A stretch of DNA of 64,000 nucleotides from Gnetum montanum (GCA_015680685.1 MNCI01034323.1:8652-72651), one strand, 5' to 3'; counted from the stretch's first letter, positions 22,463 through 35,120 are shown. Numbers and translations are program-made. Notes: generated by a model not told the origin, from the sequence alone.

Positions 22463-23560
22463 TTAGCATAGGTGGCCATCTCCCCCATGACTGAATTGGA
22501 AGGGAGAGATCCAAAATAATGAGTGAGGTTGTCCTCTCTCAAAGGTATTATGTACACTAGCTATTCTAAGTTCATGGAAGGGTTTGGTTTGTTGTACGTT
22601 GACCATTAATCTCTTATCGAGGCTCTTAGGTTTGTATATGGTCATGGCTCTTGAGGGAAAGGTTGTGTGAATGATGTAAGGTCCTTCCCACAATGTTGAA
22701 AATTTTGTGCATTGGGACACATGTGTGGGGTTCCAGTAAAATACCCTATCTCCTAGTTGGCACTTAACCTTTTGAATTTTTAAGTCATGACGTTGTTTGT
22801 TATGTGCCTTTTGAAACTCATTTAATGACAAGGCAATCAATCAGTTTTCATCTAGCATGTTCAGAGTTTCCAATCTTTGTTTTTGTGCTAGATCATGGTC
22901 AAGGTGGAGGTCACATGCCATGGATAGTGTATGAAGCTCGATTTGAATTGGAAGCTTTGGGAGTTTCCTGTACACTAACTCATAGGAAGAGTAGCTAGTA
23001 GGGAGTTTTCAAGTGGAGTGGTATGCCCAGAGAGCATCGTTCCGTTTAGTGCTCCAATCTTGCCTATATTTGCTAATTGTCCTTGTTAATATTCTAGTAA
23101 TCTCCCAATTAGTGACCTCAGCTTGGCCATTAGCTTGGAGGTGATAAGGTGTAGTCAATTTATGTTCAACCCCTAAGCATTACATCAATTTTCGAAAGGT
23201 TGCACTCGTGAAATGCATTCCATTATTTGAGATAAGTGCACATGGCACCCCAAACCTATTTATGACTTGTTGTTGCACAAATCGTATAGCTGTAGATGAT
23301 GTACAATCTGTTACTATAGCTGCTTTAGCCCATTTTGTTAGATAGTCAACAGCAACAATGATATAAGCTTTTTCATTGGACATTGGTGTAATGGGCCCCA
23401 TAAAGTCTATCCCCCAAATGTCAAAGGCTTCCAAAGGTTGAATCCATTGTTGCAGACCCTCCATTCTAGTAGTCATTCCTCCATCACATTGACAGTGCTC
23501 ACATATTGGACAAAATGATGGGCTTCCCAAAATAATGTTGGCCAGTAATATCCTGCAAGC
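22463..23560 (-). pseudogene. int: C integrase remnant
   Basis: Integrase would insert the cDNA. The catalytic core is in frame at 23180-23530, with FDIWGIDFMGPI (first Asp). The second catalytic Asp is Asn: ISNNGMHF, 23220-23233. Another frame then gives HLQANGQAEVTNWEI with the catalytic Glu kept. The C-terminal part (22463-22840) has LGDRVFYWNP and LWEGPYII, typical of the gypsy integrase C-terminus, and ends FQFSHGGDGHLC. No chromodomain is visible. The zinc-binding part before 23530 (CPICEHCQ) is partly preserved. The D-to-N change and frame breaks mean it is inactive. Confidence 0.85.
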
Positions 23561-23879
23561 AGGATCTTAATAGCCATTCGTTTCCCCGCATAGTGACCCT
23601 TACAAGGGCCCTCATGAGCGTCCTAGAGAACTCTTAGCTGGTCCACATTGGGCACACACCATCAAACCAAGCCATCAAAATAGACTTTGTAAAGTTTTCC
23701 CTTGATCTCCATTAAGTACTTGGTTTTGTAAAGAAATTTTTGCTTCTTCCTAAAGTCCAACCCCTGTGGTGTTTGTTGGGAAGGGAGATAGGTGAGAATG
23801 CTACTATACCAATTCGTTCCCATAGGTTTGATTATTCACTACACCAGAAAAGAGGGCCTCATTAGGAAAATGATCAGAT

Positions 23880-24330
23880 ATGGCGTATTCATCCTCTTTG
23901 TTGTCCCAGTGCAATCAAGATAAGTGATCTGCAACTATGTTCTCAGTGCCCTTTTGATCTATCATCGTTAGATCGAACTCCTATAGGATTGCCAGCCAAC
24001 GTATAATACGAGGGCTAACCATTGGCTTATTCATGAGGAACCTAATTGCACTATGATCTATATGAATGTACACTCTATAGCCTAACACAGTTCCTAAACT
24101 TGTCCAGTGCAAACACTACAGCCATTAATTCTTTTTCTGTAGTTGTGTAGTTTAGTTGTGCACCGGTGATACTCTTACTTGCACAGTGGATATAATAAGG
24201 ACTTTTTGTTCATCTAACTATGTTAGTATGGCTCCTAAGGCATAATTAGATGTGTTAGTCATTATATGGAATGGTCTAGACTAGTCAAGGGCTTGTATAA
24301 TGGGAGTTTTTACAAGCCTTTGTTTCAAAT
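23880..24330 (-). pseudogene. rnh: C RNase H remnant
   Basis: RNase H removes the RNA template during reverse transcription. The start reads PFHIMTNTSNYALGAIL, where related elements have Asp in place of the first Asn (24245-24262), so a catalytic residue is lost. It continues with YVYIHIDHSAIRFLMNKP-type sequence and ends KGTENIVADHLS, the usual junction to integrase. It is broken by frameshifts and stops and is directly contiguous with RT. Confidence 0.75.
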
Positions 24331-24479
24331 CTTGGAATGCTCGTTCACATTCCCTGGTCCATTCGAATGGTGCATCCTTTTTCATTAATTCTACCAATGG
24401 TTTGGCAATCTTGGAGAATTTCTCAATAAATCTCCTATAGTAGCCAATGTGTCCAAGGAATGATCAAATTTCTTTAATA

Positions 24480-25524
24480 GTTTTTGGTTGTTGGGTAATT
24501 CCTTGGATGACCCTAACTTTATCCGAGTCTACCTCTATTCTTGAATGTGAAATTTTATGCCCAAGTACAATGTCCTCTTGGACCATCAAATGGCTTTTCT
24601 ACCAATTGAGCCTTAAGTTGGTTTCTACACATTATTTTAACACTTGCTCTAATTAGTCCAAGGCTTTATCAAAGCTTGTTCCATATGTGGAGAAGTCATC
24701 CATAAAGACTTCCACTTCATTTCTGATCTACTGTTGGAATATGCTTAGAAATAAACATTGGAACATGGCAGGAGCATTGCACAATCCAAATGACATTTGT
24801 TTATATGTGAATGTTCCCCAAGGATTGGTGAACATTTTTTTGCTTGATCTTATGGTGCTATCCATATTTGATTATATCCACTATACCCATCTAGAAAACT
24901 ATAATAACGATGCCCCGCTATAGTGTCTAAGACTTGGTCAATGAATGCCAAAGGGAAATGTTCCTTGAATGTTGTCATGTTTAGCAACCTAAAATCTATA
25001 CACACCCTCCATTTTCCTTCCTTCTTAGGCATTATTAATAGAGGACTAACCCATTCACTATTAGCGATGGGATATATGAACCTATCCTTAAGAAGCTATT
25101 CTATCTTTTCTTTTACTATTTGTTTCAATTTCGGATTCAATAGCCTCTATGGTTGTTTTTCAGGTTTCATGGAGGGGTCCATGTAAATCCTATGCTAGAA
25201 TATCCTAGGATCAATTCTAGTTAACTTGGGGTATGACTAAGCAAAGGCTTTTGACCACTTGTTTATCACCTTTAGTAGTTCTTCTTTTTGTTTGGGAACA
25301 AGTTTGGCATTGATGATTACCAGTTTTCCATTTTCAAGGGTCATATACTCCAAACCAATGGACAATGATTTTAGATCAAGGGGCTCTTGTTTAAATCTCT
25401 CAGGAATTTCCAACTTCCCCCAGTTGATGTTTTTGAGGCTAAGGTTTGGAAGTTGGTAGTGGACTTGCTCAAGTGTGTCTATTCTTCCAATGTAAGCACT
25501 AGTTATTCCCTTAGTTAGTTCCAT
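24480..25524 (-). pseudogene. rt: C reverse transcriptase remnant
   Basis: RT copies the element RNA into DNA. The upstream linker is in frame at 25237-25524 (MELTKGITSAYIGRIDTLEQ ...). The RT fingers are at 24850-25032 with MPKKEGKWRVCIDFRLLN and FLDGYSGYNQI. The catalytic box FMDD is intact at 24695-24706, followed by the [20 protein letters not shown] motif of the thumb/connection. Frameshifts separate the pieces. The family is Ty3/gypsy by motif order and by the protease upstream. Confidence 0.85.
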
Positions 25525-25649
25525 GCATGTTATCGAGTTGCTCTCCTAATCAGCCATTAGCCACATGATGTCCTCTTGTCATGTGGCTACTGCATACAAG
25601 CACCTTTGTATATTAATTTCTTGTGCACGCCGATTACATGCAGGCAATG

Positions 25650-26346
25650 CTAAACTTCACATAACCCATGATCTTTGCATGAAATGGCACCCTGTGTCAC
25701 TGTATGCAATGCATGGAACTTTCTTCCTCTTGATCTTTCCAAAAGTGTTATTCTTAGAAATTTCCAAGGAAGGATCATAGATTCCTAGACATGCATCTAT
25801 CATACTTAGAAATGCTCTTCCCATTATTATTGGGAAGTCCCCTTTACCGTTTTTTACTTGTATTACTAGGAAATCAGCTGGATATGACCAACTACACACA
25901 GTGGTAACAATGTCCTACACTAGTCCCAAGGGGATAGTGATGGACTGATCAGCCAGCTCAAGTTGAATATTGCTCTTCCTTAATGGAGGTAGGTTTTAGG
26001 CTTTGTACATTTCTTGTGATATCAAGTTGACCCCAGAACCTAAGTCCAGAAGAGATTTACATGGTTCATTCCTAGCAACTTGGAGATAGATTAGAGGACA
26101 TCCAAGATCAGATAATTTCCTGGGAAGGTGGCCCACCTTAATCCAGTTAGTAACAGCATCTGTTAACATAACCGTGTGCGTTAAGCTCGATTTTTGGGTT
26201 GAAGGAGGTCTCGAAACCTTATTTTGTATTGAGGTGTTTAGATGTTCAACCGCTTGTGATGGTGAGGGTTTAGTTGGATTGTTGGTTTTGAAGAAGGGTC
26301 TTTTCAGCATAAGGTTGTCAGAACCAACTGTGGGTTGAGGATTCAT
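25650..26346 (-). pseudogene. pr: C aspartic protease remnant
   Basis: It would cleave the polyprotein. The active site is LLDLGSGVNLIS (DLGSG at 26032-26046), the Athila-style version of DTGA. Downstream, FPIIMGRAFLSMIDACLG (25657-25899) holds the second conserved part. The stretch before the active site (26060-26346) is a polar gag-pol linker. Stops fall between the two halves. The D and E0 copies of the second half (51130-51230 and 41792-42041) align well. Confidence 0.8.
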
Positions 26347-28711
26347 AGCCCTTGTGACATTGGGTTGCTATGCTTTAGTGGGGAATACCCCTTGCATTGC
26401 CGGAGCGAGTGATAATGGAGCTATCAATGTAAGAGTCGCAGATGGGTTCGAAGGATGGTATGGATGTGGTGTGTCTCTCCCAGGAGAAGGATTCTCATAG
26501 TACTCCCGAGCTTGGTAGTGATGTTGTGGGGTTGTGTGACCAACAGAGTCACTTGGAGAGATTGGTTATTGCACGTAGTAGCCATATGGATCCAGTTGCT
26601 GGTAAGGGTATTATTGTCTCGGTGGTGGCATCCCCCATGACTGTGGCTATTGCCATTGCTAGTGTTGCTCAATAGGTTGTGGTGGAGTTCCACTTGGATA
26701 ATACATTAATAGTTGGTGGAACTACCTCGGGATAAGGTAACCGTCAGGGTGCTTGTCATTTGTTAAGTCTTGGGTTGAGTGCATACACCCAAGACTCTTG
26801 TAGATATGAGATTATTGGGCAGCATCCCTTAGGATGTTCATATTGGTAGATCTCACATCCACCATCATTGTTTGTGTCTGAATCCATAACCTCTATTTTA
26901 CCCTTGCCTTTGTTACCTGCCTGGTCCAAATCCCTCTTCTTTTTCTTATCATGGTCACTACTTCACTCAGACTCCTCTACGATTTTTAAAAGTATTTCAA
27001 AACTACTATCTAAGGAGTCCCACATTTGATCTACCCTGGTCAACACTTTTGTTGTTAGTTTCTGAAGTAGCAAGGTTTTCCTATTCACCAACTCTTCAAG
27101 TGGTGACTCATCCTCCTCCTCGCAGAATCTCACTCCCCTCTTTTGGAGGGAAGGATTGCAGTTATATTCTTCTACGCTTTCTCTCTTATGTAGCTCTCCT
27201 TATTCCTTAGCTACTTACTCCAACAATCTATGAACTTCATGGGACCTAAGTTCAGATAATCTCCCATGGGCATATGTTCCAAGGATTTTTTTGGTTTCAT
27301 GTCTTAGCCCATCTACGAGATGGTGTAGTTGATCTCGTTGTGCATAACCATGGCCCAGGCAGCAATGTAGCAATGCATAATATCAGCCCATGGTAGCATC
27401 CAAGGGTTCATGATTACCCTGCTTCCATCCTTGGATCTGCTTTCACAAGTTGAACACTCGGGAGTATGTCTAATATTTATCATTAAACAATTCTAGCATC
27501 ATACTCCACCTTCGAATGGATTCTAACTCTAAGGATAGGTACCAGCTTTCTGCGTCTTTTATGAGTGTCCTAGGGAACAACTTTAATTTTTACCACTTGT
27601 TTTCAATGCTATACAAGCCACAAGCATCGTGAAATGCCTGTAAGTGGTTTCGCGGATCAACGTTGTATCCCCCCTCAAATTGTGGGATATTATTCATGTC
27701 TAGTCTCTTGATCCGGGTATCTTTTTCGTACTTTGTAGGTATTCTAATAGCCTCTGTAATGTCTAACATGCTTCGGGTTTCAAGTAGGGGTTTTTCATGA
27801 TCATTTCTCTCATGGTGTCTATGATGCCTACGTGGTTCCCTACTTTCCCTTCTTCCATGTCATGATTCCCTAGAATTTCCTTGTCCTCTCTCTCAACTCT
27901 CTCGTCGAGGTTTCTCATTTTTCTTACCCTTATCCTCATGATGAGGTTCCTTATGACTACGTCCTAATGTTGAAGGAGAGGGTGAATGTTGCGATGAAGT
28001 GGAAGAGGAAGGGGAACCATCATCATGACAATGTTTCCTACCCTCTCTTCGGTGATCTCAACCCCAATCGTGATGACGATCAGAATGCCCACCCTTATCT
28101 TGTGTTTGTGTTTCCTCATTGAACACTTGGTGTTCATGGGGATTAGAACTAGGGTTGTGTATCATGGAGTGCAAGTTCTGATACACCACCTCCTCACCAT
28201 CGGTAGGAGGAGGAACATCATTTTGTGAAGAACCTATTGAAATAGGTTCACCACCCCTAATTTCTCTTATGACAGGTGAAGCATTATGGGGTCCTTTGCC
28301 CTTCAATGATGTGTGGTAACTCTCCTGCCATGAGTCTCATTGACATTTCACCTTTGTGGGATGGTAGTCCCTTACATTATAATCACACGCAATGTACTCA
28401 GTGTATAATTGTGACATGCCAATTCATGCAAGGGCACGAAGGAGCATGTTGGGGGCGACTCTGTCTAGAGGCAACACTATGTTACCCTCCAAGTCTCTTT
28501 AATGCAGTTGTTCATCTTGATGAAAGAAAAAGGTAAATTTGGGTATATATTCATCATGATGAGTATATACCACACTAAATTGTTGAGGAACTAACAGTTC
28601 TTGGTTATGTATGTTGTGCCACCAACTGTCTCTAGTGTTAGTCCTAGGCGGTGAAGTGCTTTTATGTGGAGAAGAAGACATTTTGGTCTTGTTTGGTGTG
28701 CTATTTGTCAT
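26347..28711 (-). pseudogene. gag: C gag polyprotein remnant
   Basis: The start ATG at 28711 (MTNSTPNKTK) lies ~100 nt after the primer site; a second ATG (MSSSPHK) is ten codons on. The N-terminal third is polar, with His/Arg clusters near 27800-27830 (RRHHRHHERNDHEK). The gag core spans about 27760-27200, with LDMNNIPQFEGGYNVDPRNH, LQAFHDACG, LKLFPRTLI and ETKKILGTYAHGRL. It is closest to D's gag. The C-terminal part is His/Gln/Pro-rich. No zinc knuckle is seen. Frameshifts and stops are frequent. Confidence 0.8.
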
Positions 28712-28807
28712 TATGTTATTTTTCTCTTGATTAACCCTAAGGTTTCGTTTTATCTCTCAACAATGTAAATGATTTCCTATGTTCTACGTAGCACACAAAC
28801 AACTAAG

Positions 28808-28825
28808 TCCTCAGCAATGGCACCA
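28808..28825 (-). other. C primer-binding site (tRNA-Asp type)
   Basis: The sense sequence TGGTGCCATTGCTGAGGA, one base from the 5' LTR end, fits the complement of tRNA-Asp at 14 of 18 positions. Confidence 0.85.
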
Positions 28826-28826
28826 A

Positions 28827-29628
28827 TGATGAGTGGCAAGGTACCCCTACACTCAACCATACGAATACGAGCGTTACACGTGCAATCCGGTCGAACTTCA
28901 AGGACTATGTGCTTACACGCCTTATGGAACACTTAAGGTTAATCAATCATTGTCTTCCTAGACTTATTTGTATTGTCACGATTATATGGTTAAGTAAGTA
29001 TGAGGTATATGATTTTTATAACTTTTATCTTTTTATCGCCTATGCTAAGAGAGGAAAGGATGAAGAGACTAAGTAACTAACCTTCACTAGCTAAGCTTTA
29101 ATCGTCCTAGCATTAGTATCCATTCCCACTTTCTGTACACACCCTAAACTAGTGCAACGCTACTGGGATTACTAAATGCTATTTGTTACTGGGTTACCAA
29201 GCGTAGCACACGTGCTCGAAGCAGTCGTCCTGAATGCACTTAACTAGGAGTTGAGGGTTGAGAGAGATTAATTATCTAAGAAAGAATTTAAGAATTTAAC
29301 ATTAATTAAATTCCTATTTAGCTTAGTCCATGCACTGCAAGGTTTATCAGAAAGTTTATCTTTATTTTCGTATACAAATGTATGCTCAGGTACAATTTTC
29401 TCAAATAAAGATCCATTCAATTTGAGACTCCTACTGCGGGCACATGGAAATTATTCTATCTCTGGAATGGTAAAACTGCCAAATTTTTGGTAAGGGTTTA
29501 GATCTAGATGAAAAAACAAGGGAAAGCTGCCTCTTATTTATAGAACTGGCGACTGGCTGCGATAATGCATATGCGATATCGCAGGGACCGACGCGATATC
29601 GCGGCCCATGTGATATCGCGTCCTATAA
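28827..29628 (-). repeat. C 5' LTR
   Basis: It pairs with 19806-20603. The TATA box is at 29534-29542. The dyad repeats (29554-29620) contain four GATATCGC-type half sites. The outermost CA/TG dinucleotide has decayed (ends TCCTATAA), but the perfect target duplication fixes the boundary. Confidence 0.9.
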
Positions 29629-29633
29629 GATGC

Positions 29634-30009
29634 TAACATATATGTGGATCAATCCTTGTAATTTCATCATATGATCAAGAAAAGGCTACCAACTATTTGT
29701 TAATAACCTTTAGTAAATTTTTCTTTTGTTTTTTTAGTAAGGTTGATGTTGAAAATTAAAATTTTATCATTATTTAGAAACATATATTTGAGACATTTTG
29801 GTAATGTCTTAATTTTAATGGGATCTAGCTTTATTTTGTTTAGAATTTCTAGCTTTCCTCAATTTTTATCTTCTTCTTGTTAATGTTGTACTTGGAAGAG
29901 TTGTCTTTTAATTCATTCCATCTTATCTAATTACCTAGATAGACATTTTCAAGTCTTTTAATTGTTCCACGCATATGTCAGACTTGCATTATCCTTTTAT
30001 TATTATCCA
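29634..30009 (-). pseudogene. E0 pol fragment (protease-RT linker)
   Basis: It aligns with 25195-25555 of C, the linker between protease and RT, and continues E0 after the C insertion. No long frame remains. It ends at the F insertion; ATCCA (30005-30009) is the left target duplication. Confidence 0.7.
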
Positions 30010-30444
30010 TATTAAATTTTTGTGATGTTAATCACCAAGTACAAGATTTAATAGAAATAAATTAATATTTATTGAGATTAAAATAAATATGCACCATATG
30101 ATATAGCAAATTCACAAAGTTACATGTGCCAAACATAAAAATATAAATAGAGAAAAATAAAGGACCTCAATATCTCTATTATAAGATATATACTAAGATT
30201 TACATTGTATTATACAATGTTGTTTCTATCTTGTACATATTGAGAAGACCAAGTTCATCACTTATATAGTGATAACAAAATAGTCATGTCCAATGAGCTA
30301 ACAAATACAATGAATATTTAGGATTAGTTAAGAAACTTGATTATACATAACTAACTCAAATATAATACAAACTATCATACATGGTGTTGTACATTATGAT
30401 GGTGTATGCATATGCTAATGATGTGACTAAATATAAATACTATC
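30010..30444 (-). repeat. F left (3') LTR, first part
   Basis: It aligns continuously with 41312-41745. B inserted 41 bases before the LTR's right end; the rest is at 38936-38975. Confidence 0.85.
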
Positions 30445-31307
30445 TAATGAATCATCATGTAGTGGCCCCAACGTCAAATACATGATGTCGAAGCCAATAA
30501 GCAACGTCAGATACTTTGCATTGCCTCATCTGGGTTCTGCCTATAAATATGGTGCTTGGGTACTTGGATGAAATAGTAATTGGTAGTAGTAATAGTTAGG
30601 AAGATAGTTTAGTTTTTAGTTTCTTCTCTTCTAAGTCTATTATTTCTAGTGCATACTCACAGTATGATGTTTGTAATCATACGACACCTTTTTTTTTCAG
30701 TGTGACATACTTGGACATGTTACATGACTAGCAATAACAATCAAGATTACTTTCATCATTGCAGCATTCATTTAGATTACTATTTCCTTTTTATTGTTAG
30801 TTATTTATTACTTTATTTAGTTAAATATTTTCATTTATTACTATTTACTATTCCTATTATTAAGCAGAATGCATGCACCTTAATTATGAGCATTTACGTG
30901 GAAGTACTTGGTAATCCAAAAGTGTATCATTTGGCATAACCAGTTATGTATACTTGGTAATCCTAGAAGTAGTCTCATGAAGTCCAAGATGTGTACAGAC
31001 AATTAATAGTGGATAATCATCACCCATAGGCTAGTTTAGATCTTTCTTTCTATCATTCATTAGTTTAATTAATTTATCTCTTTTCATCATCAGAAGTAAC
31101 ATAGAATTAGATAACATCATACACCTCACTTTGGACTAAACCATACGTGAAAAAGCTACCACTAGTCCAAGTGGGAAGATAGTGAATTGTGATCAAAGCA
31201 TAGTGATCTAGATGCCACAACTAGTTCCATCCATGGCATTCGATTGAATTATGCATAAATGTTTGTGATTTGTATGGTTGAGCATAGGGATACCTTTTTG
31301 CTCATCA
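30445..31307 (+). repeat. B 5' LTR
   Basis: It starts TAATGAATCATC (TG decayed to TA) and ends CTCATCA. U3 holds one 25-base dyad unit (30471-30495), where the 3' LTR holds two. The TATA box is TATAAAT at 30542-30548. R/U5 has two ACTTGGTAATCC words (30907-30965) and the conserved end block. Confidence 0.9.
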
Positions 31308-31308
31308 T

Positions 31309-31326
31309 TGGCACCGTTGCTGAGGA
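31309..31326 (+). other. B primer-binding site (tRNA-Asp type)
   Basis: TGGCACCGTTGCTGAGGA, one base after the LTR, matches the tRNA-Asp complement at 15 of 18 positions. Confidence 0.88.
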
Positions 31327-31433
31327 TGGTGCTAGTTATCTAGATTAGTTATATTATACATGATTTCTGTTGAAGGTATTAATGATATATCTTTCAGAAA
31401 TTCTTAGCTCACACACACCATAAATCAAGAACA

Positions 31434-33840
31434 ATGTCTCTCTCACATGGAAGTGGCTATGCACTGTATAGTGAACACATTCATTGGAGAAATAACAAGA
31501 TATATGATGAAGAATATTGAAGTGATCAACCTTATGCAGGGGTTTCTTATGATCATGACCACCTTGATGACACTCAAATACTACATGCATCTAAGGTAGA
31601 TAGTGTTGGAGAAGATGAAGTAGTTCCTAGACTAGGGGAGGCCTCAAGGCCTAAGACCTCCTTGAAACACAGAAATAATAAATCAAGGGACCCTAAGGAA
31701 TACCATAGAAGCCATGAAAATCCTTTCAATACATCATCTTCCTATTTCCCCTCAACATCTAGTTTTGAATAACATGAACGTAGGTAGAGAGATAGAGCTT
31801 CATTAAAGGGTCAAACTAAAAACTGGAATCAAATCCACAAGAAAAGTCAAAGAGAACACCATGAACATAGAATCTTCCCACATAATTTGTTTGATGATGA
31901 TGAACCCTTGTTTGCCACTAAGAGTCTAATTCATATCATAGAGGTCATTAATATATCTTGCATGCATTGCAAAAAGGGTTGTCTACCTAAGCTTGATATG
32001 AACAACATTCCTAAATTTGCAAGAGGCTATGATGTAGATCCACAACATCATTTACAAGCATTTTATGATGCTAGTGCTTACTATAACATTGAAACTATAT
32101 GGAAAAAGCTTAAGCTCTTTCCTAAGAAACTAGTTGATAAAACCAAAGTGTGGTATACATCATTGAGATCAAATTAAATTTGATGATGGTCCACAATGTT
32201 GAAACTTTTCAATGAGAAATATCAAACCTATGCAAGAGTGTCCAATTTGAGAAGACAAATCCAAGAGTGGAAATAAGAGCAACATGAACCCTTGGACATG
32301 GCTCTAGAGAGATATTATACTTTATTGAATAGATTTCCTAACCATGGTTGGAAAGGAAACTTTTCCACATCATAGATGGGCTTCATAATGAAACAAGGGT
32401 GATCCTTGGGATGTATGCCCTAGGAAAATTATACAAGCTCCAGGCCCATTAGATCAAAGAGCTAATAGAGAATGTGGCAAAAGAAGAAGGAAAGATATGC
32501 AAATGGAAGAATTTTGAGAAACATTAATGGGACCGAACTCTTCAATCAAAGGAGGTCCAAATTTATGGTAAGGAGAATGAAACTACTCTTGATATGGTGA
32601 TTCCGCAACAAACCTTGCTGATGAAGGACTCTATTGATGATCTAGAAGAAAAGTTTAATAGGATGTCCAAATGGATAAATTAAAATGTCACAACCCTTAT
32701 TGAGATGATCATGGAGAAGGTCATGAAAAACATGCTAGGCGATCACAATAAACAGAGGACATAGAACCAAGAAATATCTAGGAACACTTTTTGGTAGATG
32801 AGAAAAGTGGCTGATGAAAGTGAGGCTAAAGAGTTAACCACATATAAAGATGATGGATGCAACCTATGCATATATGACCATCCAAAGGGTCAAAAGCACA
32901 TGCCTGGAAGACTTCCACTCTCACAAGGTAATTATAGATAGTTCCATAACCAATCGTACCATCCTAGGGGGCTTATTACTGGCCTCAACATGGTCATCAA
33001 CAGTAGTGGTAGCAACCATAATTATAGGGGAGGCCACCACCAAATCAATGATATCCATCGAAACTACATAGATATTATGTTTAGCATCCTATTTCTTCAA
33101 CTAGTTCTGCATAATCTACTTCTAATTGCCACTACTTCTCTCTTGAGTACCATCAATACAGGACATCCCTTAAAGGATCACCACCTTGTCCCTCTTACCA
33201 TCCACCCTACACTCAATATTTTCATAATCCATCTCATTATATGTCCCTGCCAATAACATAGGAAGGTTTCACACCACAATATCAACAAACGAATGCTACT
33301 TGTGCTGCACATGTGCATAGACATGCTGACACTAGTGGCAACCACAACATAGGAAATGCCCCTTCTAGAGGAAAGGTCATAAGCCCAAGAAATCCACACA
33401 TGAACCCACTACATCATTTGAGCTAGCACAAGGCCAACCTAGTACACCACCTTTCTTATCTCAACCAATGTCCTCTAACCATATACATGGGCTACCATCC
33501 ATTAGTACATCAATTCAAAAACCATCTAATTAATTGAATAGTGAGGGGAGAAAAATAAATCCATGCATACAATATCATGATCAAGAGTGCACTCATGGGC
33601 CAACTATCTATAATGTTAGCACACCTCATAACCTAACCCACCATATAATTAATCATCAAGTGTGTGACCAAAAATTTTCCTACCTAGCCACCACACCACC
33701 AATAGATACCTTGTGGCTAAGGCATGAATGATTACCAACGTCTCATACATGCATGGATCCTATTTATCCACTTATTAATCCTAGTCATGGCCAAATGTTT
33801 AGTTTTGGGGGTTACCCCCATTCTAATCTTCAGGATTCTT
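31434..33840 (+). pseudogene. gag: B gag polyprotein remnant
   Basis: The start ATG 31434 (MSLSHGSG) matches A's MSLSKDY, as does the sequence after it (EHIHWRNNKIYDEE against EAIHWRTKKIYDDE in A). The gag core is in frame at 31887-32177 with LPKLDMNNIPKFARGYDVDP, QHHLQAFYDASAYY and WKKLKLFPKKLV; PLDMALERYYTLLN-like sequence follows in other frames. The C-terminal part is His/Pro/Tyr-rich and ends with MFSFGGYPHSN near 33800, the counterpart of FSYGGYPPF in A. Stops and frameshifts are numerous. No zinc knuckle and no protease follow. Confidence 0.8.
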
Positions 33841-35120
33841 TTAGTGCTTTTTATCTTTTTGTTTTACAATTTTTTGTCCTTTTCGTACTTCTTGTTTTAG
33901 TTTTATGATTTTTCTAGTCATTGTTTTTATTTTCTTTTGTAATCTAACTTGTGAATAAAATAATTATGTTGCCCAATGAGGTGAGGTTTTCTCTATGTTG
34001 TCAAGTCATAAGGGACTAATTATTTAGACATTCTGGCCACAACATCCATTCACCCATTTTGTTAATAAGAGGTTCTAGCTTTGGTCATAATGGTAATCTT
34101 TTTCATCCTCCAACCTAATAATAATTATATAATCATGATGTCTAGACAAAAGAGTGTAGAACCAAGGTGAACTATGAAGGGTATGACATCAAGGGGATTT
34201 TTGGATTTCTCTTTGGCCCCTTTTGTAAGTTCTATCATGTTGATGAGGTTGTAACCATATCCTTGTAGATCTAATGAAAAATGGGAGTAAAATCAACTTA
34301 AAATGGAACTAAATACACTTCTATGAGTTCCACTAGAAATACATGTACCCATGCTTGAAAGAAAAAGCCAAAATGCTCCTCCCTTGGACAGAACACTAAG
34401 TGATGTTACTCCTCCTCACTTTGATGGTCTTATGGTTGTCTACCAATGGGATGAAATAATGTGATGTCATTGCAATGTAGTTTAGACTTGGTTTGAATCT
34501 TGAGAATAAGGTCATATGGTTATTTAACCATTAATAACACACAAGGTTTCATAATGATCATGGTATGCCACTTTATGTCCCAATTTCTACAATCCCCTCT
34601 ATGGTGTATCTCATCTTGCTGTCCAGATGATCATAGCTTGTGGTTTTGTTTAACATAGAGTTATTATCTCAATCTAGTGGTTTTTACATGTGTGTTTTTT
34701 CTCATAGGTATGCATTGCATTCAACCCCTTTAGTGCCTATAGACATTATAGGTGTTGTTACACAAGGGAATCATAGGTTAGAGCCTACTTTGGGGAGGAT
34801 CCACTTGTATGGATTTTGTGAATTATACTTGTTTCACATAACTACACTATTTTTCACCTTCTAAGTGCTCAAATTGATATATTTTATTGTTTCCCTTATT
34901 ATGCAACTGATCTATCTTGCAACCTCGATTTCAACGCCTTTTTCTTGCTCATTCTAATGTTTTTTTACATTGACAACTTCACCCTATCACACTTTTGGTG
35001 TCTCTAATTAATTCTTCACTTACCCAAACTACTAAACTTAACTTTAACCCTTCCAACCAATCCCAGAGCTTCAGTTTGCATGTTCATTGACCCTATACAT
35101 TGTAAAAAATTTGGACCTTA
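33841..35120 (+). other. B non-coding spacer
   Basis: It opens with a T-rich tract (33840-33945) and AATAAA (33954-33959), followed by a long interval alignable with A, C and D. The purine core GGGGAGGA is at 34792-34799, within CCTACTTTGGGGAGGATCCA. The frame at 34640-34864 has no recognisable motif and its counterpart in D is not open, so I treat it as chance. Confidence 0.55.

Larger units (their letters stand above)
19806..29628 (-). mobile_element. C: Athila-like gag-pol element without ORF X
   Basis: This is a complete element with LTRs 19806-20603 and 28827-29628, a tRNA-Asp-type primer site, gag, protease, RT, RNase H and integrase, then spacer and polypurine tract. The target duplication is a perfect GATGC at 19801-19805 and 29629-29633. 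It inserted into the old gypsy E0, whose reading resumes at 29634. The LTRs show about eight differences in their first ~90 bases. The ~1.8 kb after integrase holds the family spacer but no ORF X, so C looks like a pol donor that lost ORF X. Confidence 0.92.
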
